Of a stretch of 32,416 nucleotides of DNA, positions 24,631 through 31,086 are shown in pieces. A program made the position numbers and the translations under genes. This DNA is from a bacterium (lineage in GTDB: Bacteria; Patescibacteriota; Minisyncoccia; JAHIHE01; JAGLIN01): contig DAOWDU010000012.1 in the NCBI GenBank assembly GCA_030638825.1, forward strand, positions 1-32,416, in the 5' to 3' direction. The notes beneath the pieces are model-generated. The model did not search any database and had not been told where the DNA came from. It was given only the letters and a program-made list of their open reading frames with translations. Each line of letters starts with the position of its first letter. Position 1 is the first letter of the stretch.

Positions 24631-25413
24631 ATGACTACTTTTTTAAAAAAACTTCGGCAACAAAATAATATTAGTCAAGAGTTTTTGGCAAAAAAAATTA
24701 GCGTGTCGCGTCCGACTTATGTTCAAATTGAAAAAGGAGAACGCAAAATGCTTGTGGAAGAAGCGCAAAAATTGGCGCGGTTTTTTGGTTTGTCATTAGA
24801 AGATTTTTTGGCAGGCAGAGAAAATACAAAGCCAAAAGTAAAACTTGAGAAATCCGCAAAACGAATAAAACCAAAAAAGCAAAAGCAAGAAATGCGAATT
24901 TCAGTTCCACAGGAAAAAGTTGAAAAATTTAAAGAAACGCTTTTGTATATTCTGGAACGAATCGGCGCGCGTCCAAATATTGGCGAAGCTGTCGTATGTA
25001 AACTGATGTATTTTATTGATTTTGATTATTATGAAAAATACGAGGAGCAACTTATCGGCGCGAAATATATTAAAAACCACTTTGGACCGACTCCTGTCGC
25101 TTTCCCTGAGATTATAAAACAAATGGAAAAAGATGAAGATTTAATTCCTTTTGTAAAAAAATATTTTCAACACGATCAAAAAAAATATTTACCGCGCAGA
25201 TCTGCTGACCTGTCAAATTTTTCAGCTCAAGAAAAAGAATTAATTGATTGGGAAATAGAGCGGTTTAAAGATTTTAACGCCAGTAAAATGAAGGAATATT
25301 CCCATCAGGATGTACCGTGGATTGGCGCTGATAATTTACAACCAATTAATTACGAAGCGGTTTTTTGCCGAACGCCGGAATTTTCCGTAAGACAATACGA
25401 CGATGAAATATGA
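24631..25413 (+). CDS. HTH-XRE plus Panacea (DUF4065) antitoxin
   Basis: Residues about 4-60 form an XRE-type helix-turn-helix (LRQQNNISQEFLAKKISVSR then YVQIEKGERK). A basic linker (about 65-90) follows. Residues about 102-230 match the Panacea/SocA-like domain: KLMYFIDFDYYEKYEEQLIGA and KNHFGPTPVAFPEI. Panacea domains serve as antitoxins that neutralise diverse toxins in PanAT systems. The HTH fusion suggests it also represses its own promoter. I chose the ATG at 24631 because the TTG at 24613 would leave almost no leader from the promoter. The last 11 nt overlap the toxin gene, so translation is coupled. Confidence 0.85.
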   Translation: MTTFLKKLRQQNNISQEFLAKKISVSRPTYVQIEKGERKMLVEEAQKLARFFGLSLEDFLAGRENTKPKVKLEKSAKRIKPKKQKQEMRISVPQEKVEKFKETLLYILERIGARPNIGEAVVCKLMYFIDFDYYEKYEEQLIGAKYIKNHFGPTPVAFPEIIKQMEKDEDLIPFVKKYFQHDQKKYLPRRSADLSNFSAQEKELIDWEIERFKDFNASKMKEYSHQDVPWIGADNLQPINYEAVFCRTPEFSVRQYDDEI

Positions 25414-25783
25414 AGAAACAAAAGAATTTACACGAGATTTTAAAAAACTGCTGAAGAAATTTGCATCATTAGTTGAAGATTTAGAAGTGAATAAACAATA
25501 TAGAATTGAACTTTTTCATTGTAAAGAAATAGATAGTAGAAGTATTTTTGAAATTCAAAGAGCTGGAAATACGGACGGGCTTAAATTTTATAAAGTTAAA
25601 AAATTTCAATGTAAAAGTCTAAAGGGCCGCGGAGCAAAAAGTGGTATTCGTGTTACTTATGCTTATTTTCCAACCGAACAAAAAATTGTGTTTTTAGAAA
25701 TATATTTTAAAGCCAAACAAGAAAATGAAAATAGACAAAGAATAGCGGATTTTATAAAAATAGAAATAGAGAATCAGGATTGA
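25403..25783 (+). CDS. RelE/ParE-like toxin
   Basis: The 126 residues have the RelE-type layout: N-terminal helices with TRDFKKLLKKF, then strands rich in basic residues (CKSLKGRGAKSGIRVTYAYF) and the closing strand KIVFLEIYFKAKQ followed by a short helix. RelE relatives are ribosome-dependent mRNA nucleases; ParE relatives act on gyrase. I cannot decide between them from the sequence. The gene overlaps the Panacea antitoxin by 11 nt, supporting a two-gene toxin-antitoxin unit. A strong terminator follows about 35 nt after the stop. Confidence 0.75.
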   Translation: MKYEETKEFTRDFKKLLKKFASLVEDLEVNKQYRIELFHCKEIDSRSIFEIQRAGNTDGLKFYKVKKFQCKSLKGRGAKSGIRVTYAYFPTEQKIVFLEIYFKAKQENENRQRIADFIKIEIENQD

Positions 25784-25818
25784 TTTTAATTTTTTGAACG
25801 AGAATTAAAATTAAGCAG

Positions 25819-25853
25819 AAAATGCTTAAAATATAATTTTAAGCATTTTTATT
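25819..25853 (+). terminator. Strong terminator after the toxin gene
   Basis: A perfect 14-bp stem, AAAATGCTTAAAAT (25819-25832) with ATTTTAAGCATTTT (25836-25849), closes a 3-nt loop and runs into Ts. The A-rich 5' side and T-rich 3' side would let it act in both directions. Confidence 0.85.
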
Positions 25854-25871
25854 ACAAAAATTTGTAGGTTC

Positions 25872-25900
25872 TTGACTTGTGGATAACTATTTGCTATACT
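25872..25900 (+). promoter_or_regulatory. Promoter of the ATPase/RloB pair
   Basis: The -35 is TTGACT (25872-25877), the spacer 17 nt and the -10 TATACT (25895-25900), preceded by TGC. The start codon is 30 nt downstream. Confidence 0.7.
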
Positions 25901-25930
25901 CTAAGCAGATAATAATTAAACAATAAAAGT

Positions 25931-27145
25931 ATGATCCACTCATTTTCATGCAAAAATTTTTATTCTTTCAGCGATCTTGCGACTGTTAGTTTTGTTGTGA
26001 ATGAAAAAGCGCCAGATAATCATGGTTATTTTTTAGCGCCCTCTGAAGCGCGGCTTTCTAAAGCTGAAACTGTAATAGGTCCCAACGCCTCCGGTAAAAC
26101 TAATTTGTTAAAAGTTTTGCCGTTTATGAAATGGCTGATAGCTGATTCATCCAATATCAATCCAACGGCGCCATTGCCTGTAAAACCGTTTATGTTTGGC
26201 GGACAAAAAAATAAGCCGGTTGAGCTTTCGGCTGATTTTGAAATTGACGGCGATATTTATACTTACAGTTTTGTTTTAGATGAAGAAAAAATTATTTCAG
26301 AAGAGTTGAAAGTTAAAAATAAAACAAAGCAGAAAATGACGAGTAAAAAGATTTTTTCTCGCGAGCGGGACAGTGAAAGTAAATTATATAACTTGGACGA
26401 TAAAAATTTTAATTTACCAAAGGGGTTTGAAAATTCAATACGACCTAACGCCAGCATTGTAAGTGTTGCTGTTCGGTTGGGACATAAAGAGAGCTTAAAG
26501 TTTTTTGATTATTGGAAAAAAATGGAAACCAATGTCATTGAAGCTGGCTGGATAGGCGATCATCTTTTGCCTAATGCGAGCCAGCATTTAATTGAGGCGT
26601 TGGATTTTTATAGCGAAAGCAAAAACGAAACTCTAAAAAAAGAGGCTGAAAAACTTTTGTCTCGTTTTGATCTTGGCTTGGAATCATTTAAAATAGAAAA
26701 AGAAAAGAAAGAAAACGGTTTTTCAATGAATGTAAAAGTCGCCCATTCTTTTAGCGGTCGGACTGAATATCTTCCAATGCAATATGAATCTTCCGGCACG
26801 AAACAGCTTTTTATTTTATTAAAAACTATTCTTTTGGTATTAGCCAATGGCGGTGTCGCAGTGCTTGATGAGTTTGACGTTAATCTGCATCCGGAAATAG
26901 TTTTATCTCTGTATGAATTATTTATTCATCCGGAAACAAATCCCAACAACGCCCAATTATTTCTTAGCACTCATAGTCACTTGGTTTTAAACGAACTGGA
27001 TAAATATCAAATTATTCTCACAGAAAAAAACAACAAAGGACAAAGTGAATCATGGCGATTGGATGATGTGTCAGGCGTTCGCGCTGATGATAATTATTAC
27101 GCGAAATATATTGCCGGTGCGTATGGAGCCGTTCCTAAATTATAA
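25931..27145 (+). CDS. AAA family ATPase, RloA/OLD-like
   Basis: An ABC/SMC-type ATPase of the AAA_15/AAA_21 group. It has Walker A GPNASGKT (50-57), a signature-like ESSGT (286-290), Walker B VAVLDEFD (309-316) and an H-loop STHS (346-349). The region between (about 90-280) is the family-specific lid and helical insertion. Unlike classical OLD proteins it has no C-terminal TOPRIM domain; instead the next gene, 12 nt downstream, encodes a separate TOPRIM-like RloB protein. This two-gene format resembles RloAB and, more loosely, the PARIS ATPase-TOPRIM pair, both linked to phage defence. The ATPase would sense or scaffold and the partner would act as the nuclease. Confidence 0.88.
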   Translation: MIHSFSCKNFYSFSDLATVSFVVNEKAPDNHGYFLAPSEARLSKAETVIGPNASGKTNLLKVLPFMKWLIADSSNINPTAPLPVKPFMFGGQKNKPVELSADFEIDGDIYTYSFVLDEEKIISEELKVKNKTKQKMTSKKIFSRERDSESKLYNLDDKNFNLPKGFENSIRPNASIVSVAVRLGHKESLKFFDYWKKMETNVIEAGWIGDHLLPNASQHLIEALDFYSESKNETLKKEAEKLLSRFDLGLESFKIEKEKKENGFSMNVKVAHSFSGRTEYLPMQYESSGTKQLFILLKTILLVLANGGVAVLDEFDVNLHPEIVLSLYELFIHPETNPNNAQLFLSTHSHLVLNELDKYQIILTEKNNKGQSESWRLDDVSGVRADDNYYAKYIAGAYGAVPKL

Positions 27146-27157
27146 GGTAAAACAAAT

Positions 27158-27688
27158 ATGGCAAGAAGTAATCCAAATAAAAAGAAAAGACGACAGGCGA
27201 GTAAAACCCTTCTTATATTTGGGGAGGGTTTTAACGATGGAATGTTTTTAAAGCATTTAAAAGCGTTATATTCTTTTAACGCAGGTGTTGCGATAACCGT
27301 CAAAAAGGGGAAAGGCGGTAATGCAAAAAGTATTGTTATTGACGCAATAAAAATTCCCGGCGCTTTTGACAGAAAAGTAGTTGTTCTTGATAACGATAAG
27401 CCCAAGAGTGAGATGATCGAAGCCAGAAGAGAAGCAAAGGGCAGGAGTATTGAATTATTAGAGAATACCCCTTGTTTAGAATATTTACTTATATCAATTA
27501 TTAATGAAAGGCCAAAAGAAAAAAATTCTAGTTGGTGTAAAAATGAATTTGAGTCGAAATATCTTAATAGAAAAAAACGAAGAGAATCAAATGAATATAA
27601 TAAATTGTTTCCAAAAAAATTATTGGATTCTAAAAGATCTACTATATCAGAATTAAATAAATTGATTTCAATTATGGAGGGGGAGTAA
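27158..27688 (+). CDS. RloB-like TOPRIM protein
   Basis: The 176 residues fit RloB: a basic start (residues 1-16), then TLLIFGEGFNDGMFLKHL with the acidic E23 of a TOPRIM fold, VVVLDNDKP (74-82) with the Asp-x-Asp pair, and PCLEYLL (105-111), the RloB counterpart of the cysteine/phenylalanine-rich segment. TOPRIM acidic residues bind metal for phosphodiester cleavage. It follows its ATPase partner by 12 nt and is the last gene before the island's right boundary. RloB homologues are commonly 200 residues or more, so this is on the short side. Nuclease activity is inferred. Confidence 0.78.
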   Translation: MARSNPNKKKRRQASKTLLIFGEGFNDGMFLKHLKALYSFNAGVAITVKKGKGGNAKSIVIDAIKIPGAFDRKVVVLDNDKPKSEMIEARREAKGRSIELLENTPCLEYLLISIINERPKEKNSSWCKNEFESKYLNRKKRRESNEYNKLFPKKLLDSKRSTISELNKLISIMEGE

Positions 27689-27725
27689 ATTATAAAGTTA
27701 TATTTCAACATTATAACAAAAATAA

Positions 27726-27842
27726 TTAGTTCTCTAATAACCTCTCCGCCCTCTTCAACTTCCCCTCGACTCTCTCCCAATTCTCCAAAATCCCAACCCA
27801 AACCACCGGGAAATTGTTCCCAACTACATCCCGCAGCGCCCA
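27726..27842 (-). pseudogene. Possible C-terminal gene remnant in a pyrimidine-rich tract
   Basis: On the minus strand this stretch reads as a 38-codon open segment ending in a stop (27726-27728), with a helix-like end NWERVEGKLKRAERLLEN. It is preceded by a stop and so has no start. It is much richer in C (plus strand) than any neighbour and nearly G-free, unlike structured RNA. I do not recognise the protein. It ends inside the island's right boundary repeat, so it may be a relic of the integrated element. A chance open frame cannot be excluded. Confidence 0.3.
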
Positions 27843-27854
27843 CTATTTTAACTC
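27828..27854 (+). other. Right boundary repeat of defence island (tRNA-Val 3' end copy, attR-like)
   Basis: A 27-nt copy of the tRNA-Val 3' end and trailer (19643-19669), 23 of 27 identical. No 5' tRNA half precedes it, so it is not a tRNA gene. As at the tRNA, it is followed by a TAACT-rich spacer (48 versus 51 nt) and the CAGCTTCTAT terminator motif. The whole 338-bp gap from 27689 to 28026 contains only this repeat, the remnant, a terminator and a promoter. Confidence 0.6.
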
Positions 27855-27889
27855 ACAACAAATAACTTATAACCCGCGACCCTTTTAAA

Positions 27890-27920
27890 TTCAGCTTCTA
27901 TTTGAAGGTTGAGTTTTTTT
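27890..27920 (+). terminator. Terminator at the right end of the island
   Basis: TTCAGCTT (27890-27897) pairs with AGGTTGAG (27906-27913) with G-U pairs, followed by seven Ts. It shares CAGCTTCTAT and AGGTTGA with the tRNA terminator at 19709. Confidence 0.6.
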
Positions 27921-27931
27921 ATTGTTTTTTA

Positions 27932-27960
27932 TTGATAAACAAAACATTCAATGCTATAGT
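27932..27960 (+). promoter_or_regulatory. Promoter of the ECF sigma factor gene
   Basis: The -35 is TTGATA (27932-27937), the spacer 17 nt and the -10 TATAGT (27955-27960), with TGC before the -10. The start codon at 28027 leaves a leader of about 60 nt. Confidence 0.6.
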
Positions 27961-28026
27961 TCATTTGAAATAAAACAATGATTTTATTGTAGTAACTATT
28001 GCAGTGGTCAATAAATATAAACTTAT

Positions 28027-28581
28027 ATGTCTCAGTTAGAAAATCAATTAACAGACGAAGAAATTGCGCGTCTTGTTCAGTCTGGCGAAATAGAATCATT
28101 TGATATCTTGATTGAAAGATACGAAGCAAAAATGAAACGCTATGCCAAGAGATTTCTTTTTGATTATGAGGAAGCAGAAGATCTCGCGCAGGAAGTTTTT
28201 CTAAAAGTTTATATCAATATTCAAAGTTTTAAGACCTCAAAGAAATTTTCTTCGTGGATCTATCGTATTGCTCACAATGAATTTATCAACGCAATTAAAA
28301 AGAAAGGCAAGGAGCCGATTTCATTTTTTGATTCTGATGTTCTTTTCCCGCATCCCGTTTCTAAAGAAAACACGGATAAGCAAATAACCGAATCGGAGCT
28401 TCGCGCGATGCTTGATAAATGCATTAATAAATTGAAGCCCAAATATCGCGAGCCAATTGTCCTCTATTATTTTGAAGAATTAAGCTATAAAGAAATCGCG
28501 GATATTTTGTGTATTCCTATTTCTACAGTCGGGATTAGATTACGAAGAGGTAAAAAAATAATGCAATCCCTACTTCATTAA
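28027..28581 (+). CDS. ECF-type RNA polymerase sigma factor
   Basis: The 184 residues have the two-domain ECF layout. Sigma-2 (about 20-95) contains FDILIERYEAKMKRYAKRF, DYEEAEDLAQEVFLKVY and WIYRIAHNEFINAIKK. Sigma-4 (about 130-184) contains LKPKYREPIVLYYFEELSYKEIADIL and STVGIRLRRGKKIM, the -35-reading helix-turn-helix. It would redirect core RNA polymerase to a stress or envelope regulon. The gene has its own housekeeping-type promoter. The next gene encodes a three-helix membrane protein whose N-terminal tail could hold the sigma factor, so the two probably form a sensing pair. Confidence 0.93.
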   Translation: MSQLENQLTDEEIARLVQSGEIESFDILIERYEAKMKRYAKRFLFDYEEAEDLAQEVFLKVYINIQSFKTSKKFSSWIYRIAHNEFINAIKKKGKEPISFFDSDVLFPHPVSKENTDKQITESELRAMLDKCINKLKPKYREPIVLYYFEELSYKEIADILCIPISTVGIRLRRGKKIMQSLLH

Positions 28582-28594
28582 TTTTAGAAGCCAT

Positions 28595-28694
28595 AGAAGC
28601 TAAGCCTCTCCACACTAACTTTAATATTACAGCTTATTTAGACATAGAACGCAATACTTTAAATAACAAATAGATGAGTAGAGGCTTAGCTTCT
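28595..28694. mobile_element. MITE-like element with 15-bp terminal inverted repeats
   Basis: AGAAGCTAAGCCTCT (28595-28609) and AGAGGCTTAGCTTCT (28680-28694) are perfect inverse copies around 70 nt of AT-rich sequence without a gene. No target duplication is visible. The arm matches the arm of the palindrome inside argS at 12 of 15 positions. Alternatively it could fold as a long hairpin between the sigma factor and the downstream membrane protein genes. Confidence 0.55.
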
Positions 28695-28717
28695 TTAAAT
28701 ATCCTAAATCATCATTT

Positions 28718-29446
28718 ATGAATAACACTACACAAAAATCATCAACCGCTAGAAAAGTGCTTGGCAAAATAAAAAATGATCAAATTAAAATGCGGTCCAA
28801 AACATACTTTGTTTTAAAAAGCGTTTTGACTATCTTTAGCGTTTTTCTTGTCGCCTTTTTTATTTTGTATTTAACCAGTTTTATTCTTTTTGCGCTGCGG
28901 GCAAGCGGGGCGTGGTATCTTCATGGTTTTGGTTTTTATGGCTTGAGAGCTTCTTTTATATTATTGCCATGGCTATTGATAATAATAGCAACAGTTTTAC
29001 TTGTGGTTTTGGAAATACTTGTCAAACATTTTTCCTTTGCCTATCATCGCCCTATTCTTTATTCAATATTGGGTATTATTATTTTTACGATTTCGGGAAG
29101 TTTCGTAATTGATAAAGCGCAGTTTCATACATGTCTTTTTCAGAAAGCCCAAGAAGGGCGTTTGCCTGTAATGGGAAATTTTTATCGTAATTTGGGCATA
29201 GAAAAAAATCGCAATGTCTGCCGCGGCATTGTTCTCAAAACAATAAATAATAATTTTCAAATTAAAACGCCGCGAGGCAAAGTTTTGAATGTAAGCATTA
29301 CTTCCGAGACACAATTTTCTAACGGAGCAGATATTAAGAAAGATGATATAATTATAGTTTTAGGAAAACGAAATAATGGCGAAGTTCAAGCTATCGGTGT
29401 TCGCAAAATTGATGATGAGTTAAATTCTTTTCCACGAATGAAATAA
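28718..29446 (+). CDS. Three-helix membrane protein with C-terminal OB-like domain, putative anti-sigma partner
   Basis: A basic N-terminal tail of about 32 residues (VLGKIKNDQIKMRSKTYF) faces the cytoplasm. It is followed by three membrane helices (about 33-58, 79-103 and 111-132) and an outer domain. Residues about 168-230 (GIVLKTINNNFQIKTPRGK ... DDIIIVLGKRNNGEV) resemble small DUF5666/OB-like beta-barrels. The gene directly follows the ECF sigma factor, the standard place for an anti-sigma factor, and the topology (cytoplasmic tail, membrane, outer sensor) fits. No classical zinc anti-sigma motif is present, so this would be an unrecognised type. The assignment is inference from context. 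Confidence 0.75.
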   Translation: MNNTTQKSSTARKVLGKIKNDQIKMRSKTYFVLKSVLTIFSVFLVAFFILYLTSFILFALRASGAWYLHGFGFYGLRASFILLPWLLIIIATVLLVVLEILVKHFSFAYHRPILYSILGIIIFTISGSFVIDKAQFHTCLFQKAQEGRLPVMGNFYRNLGIEKNRNVCRGIVLKTINNNFQIKTPRGKVLNVSITSETQFSNGADIKKDDIIIVLGKRNNGEVQAIGVRKIDDELNSFPRMK

Positions 29447-29453
29447 AACCCAA

Positions 29454-29490
29454 TCTTGTTTGTAGTAATATATATAAACACTAAACAAGA
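29454..29490 (+). promoter_or_regulatory. Inverted repeat upstream of the Shine-Dalgarno of the next gene
   Basis: TCTTGTTT (29454-29461) and AAACAAGA (29483-29490) are perfect inverse copies, the right arm touching the ribosome site AAGGGGGTGA. A hairpin here could control translation; an operator is the alternative. Confidence 0.35.
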
Positions 29491-29505
29491 AAGGGGGTGA
29501 GAAAA

Positions 29506-29913
29506 ATGAACAAAGCGATAAAAATTGGCGGGACACTTGCGGTTGTTATGGCAACAGCATTTACAATTTCGTCAGCGTTTGCTTATCAGGGTGATTATTC
29601 TAAGCAGGGACCCGCGCAATCGGCAGAAAGACATACGGCAATGACAGAGGCGATGGAGAATAATGATTATGAAGCGTGGAGCGAATTAATGGCAGATCGC
29701 GGACGAGTTGCTAAAATTATCAACGCGGAAAACTTCGCGCAATTTGCCGAAGCGCATGAATTAGCTCATAATGGCGATTTGAAAAGAGCGGATGAAATTA
29801 GGAAAGAATTGGGATTAAAAACTCGCGACGGTGAAAAAATTGGGGCAAAATTTGGCGGAGGACAAGGATATGGAAAAATGAATAGTGGAAATTACAAACA
29901 TAATGATTTGTAA
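29506..29913 (+). CDS. Small exported protein, unknown
   Basis: A clear signal peptide (about 1-26, with SSAFA before the mature start YQGDY) precedes about 109 mature residues. The core is helical: HTAMTEAMENNDYEAWSELM, then ENFAQFAEAHELAHNGDLKRADEIRKELGL, and a Gly/Asn-rich tail. The pattern is reminiscent of small CpxP-like or metal-stress periplasmic helical proteins, but I cannot assign a family. The ATG at 29506 is chosen over the GTG at 29497 because a strong Shine-Dalgarno, AAGGGGGTGA, sits 5 nt before it. It lies third after the ECF sigma factor and may be one of its targets. A palindromic terminator follows. Confidence 0.8.
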   Translation: MNKAIKIGGTLAVVMATAFTISSAFAYQGDYSKQGPAQSAERHTAMTEAMENNDYEAWSELMADRGRVAKIINAENFAQFAEAHELAHNGDLKRADEIRKELGLKTRDGEKIGAKFGGGQGYGKMNSGNYKHNDL

Positions 29914-29931
29914 TAATTCATTAGAACCGAA

Positions 29932-29956
29932 AAAGAAGAGGCGCCTCTTCTTTCTT
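29932..29956 (+). terminator. Palindromic terminator
   Basis: AAAGAAGAGGC and GCCTCTTCTTT (29932-29953) form a perfect 22-nt palindrome, with outer AACC/GGTT matches and Ts on the 3' side. It is much more GC-rich at its centre than its surroundings. Confidence 0.7.
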
Positions 29957-30006
29957 TGGTTATAACATAATAAATTAAATTGTTTAATTAAATCTAAAAT
30001 ATTGTA

Positions 30007-30411
30007 ATGAAAAAAATAATTTTAATAATAAGCGCAGTTCTTTTTGGGGCGGTTGCAGGATATACTATTAAGTGTTCCACGACAGAAATAGAAACGCAAA
30101 AAACTATATTTAAAGAGGAAATAATGCCTAAACACGAAGAGCATGAAGAACATATGGAAGAAGAGCACGAGCACGATCATTTTGTGGAAATTGAAGGAAG
30201 CGCGATGAAAGCTTTAAGTATAAAAGAAGTTGCTAATCTTTGGGAAATTGACGCGGAAATTCTCTTGTCAAAAATTATAGAGGAATTTAAGTTGCAAGGA
30301 GATTATACTGTGAATACAATTTTAGAAGAAATAAGAGACGCGGAATATAAATTTTCTCCAGCAATAATTAAAGATCTTGCGGAAGAAATAAAAAATCAAA
30401 ACGCGAATTAA
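30007..30411 (+). CDS. Exported His/Glu-rich protein, probable metal binder
   Basis: An N-terminal hydrophobic segment (about 3-19) exports or anchors the protein; C23 follows but is not in a good lipobox. Residues 43-58 hold six His among Glu (H43, H46, H49, H54, H56, H58), a likely soft site for Zn, Ni, Cu or Fe. The C-terminal part (about 68-130) has ALSIKEVANLWEIDAEILLS, a helical repeat seen at the ends of some membrane redox proteins. It is encoded 13 nt before the DUF4405-like gene, so the two probably work together in metal handling or electron transfer. The metal is unknown. Confidence 0.75.
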   Translation: MKKIILIISAVLFGAVAGYTIKCSTTEIETQKTIFKEEIMPKHEEHEEHMEEEHEHDHFVEIEGSAMKALSIKEVANLWEIDAEILLSKIIEEFKLQGDYTVNTILEEIRDAEYKFSPAIIKDLAEEIKNQNAN

Positions 30412-30424
30412 ATTTCAAAGCATT

Positions 30425-30982
30425 ATGAAAAAAATAATTCTTTCTTTACTTTTATTAATTTCAATTCCGACAACAGCTTTGGCTTGGGATGATTGTCCTT
30501 ATGGCGAAATTAATTGTCCGTATCCCGGAGATTGCAGTAGATATATTGATACAGACGGTGATGAAATATGCGATCATTCTCAGCCGGCTCCTGAAGACAG
30601 GAATATTGAAATAACAAATACGCAAACAATAGAAGATAAAAATTTAATAGCAAATAACAAACAGTCTGCGACAACTTATCATCTTTTGCCGATTTCACTG
30701 TTTTTAATTTTGGTATATTTTATCACTCACATTTTGTCTAAGAAAAAAATCATCAGCGTTGTTAATCACAGAAAAATTTGGAATTTTTTATTGTTAATCT
30801 CGTTTTTAATTTCCGGCTTGCTGGGAATTTTCTTAATTATAAAAATCAATTTTGGCATCACAATTCCTCTGCCGTTCAATACTTTATTCTGGCATGTTGA
30901 AATTGGCATCGCGATGTTTGTAATTTCAATATTTCATACTTTATGGCACTGGGCATATTTTAAGAGGATGTTTAAAATATAA
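30425..30982 (+). CDS. DUF4405-like membrane protein with Cys/Asp-rich outer segment
   Basis: A signal peptide (about 1-20, ALA before WDD) precedes CPYGEINCPYPGDCSRYIDT and DGDEICD, a Cys-rich calcium-type loop. One membrane helix lies at about 88-105 and two more at about 120-140 and 158-178. His residues H115, H157, H171 and H175 are placed as in DUF4405/cytochrome b561-like heme proteins (VNHRKIWN, LFWHVEIG, FHTLWHWAYF). It could pass electrons across the membrane using heme. It is coupled to the His-rich gene 13 nt upstream. Heme binding is inferred from residue placement. Confidence 0.75.
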   Translation: MKKIILSLLLLISIPTTALAWDDCPYGEINCPYPGDCSRYIDTDGDEICDHSQPAPEDRNIEITNTQTIEDKNLIANNKQSATTYHLLPISLFLILVYFITHILSKKKIISVVNHRKIWNFLLLISFLISGLLGIFLIIKINFGITIPLPFNTLFWHVEIGIAMFVISIFHTLWHWAYFKRMFKI

Positions 30983-31000
30983 ATTTTTTTGTTATTGCTA

Positions 31001-31030
31001 TTGACAATTTTTTTTGTTTGTGATATTAAT
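31001..31030 (+). promoter_or_regulatory. Promoter of the two-helix membrane protein gene
   Basis: A perfect -35 TTGACA (31001-31006), 17-nt spacer and -10 TATTAA (31024-31029). A good Shine-Dalgarno, AAGGAGG (31071-31077), follows before the TTG start at 31087. Confidence 0.65.
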
Positions 31031-31086
31031 AGTGTAGCGTTTATTAAAAAACGAAAAATAAAAAAATGCTAAGGAGGAATTTTTAG

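Noticed and set aside
27097-27843. 248-codon open frame on the minus strand opposite the RloB-like gene
   Set aside because: It is antisense to a gene with clear family motifs. Only the 110-bp tract beyond the RloB gene looks protein-like, and in a different frame.
27828-27927. A third tRNA gene ending in GCGCCCA
   Set aside because: No matching 5' acceptor strand, D-arm or anticodon arm precedes it; only the 3' end is present.
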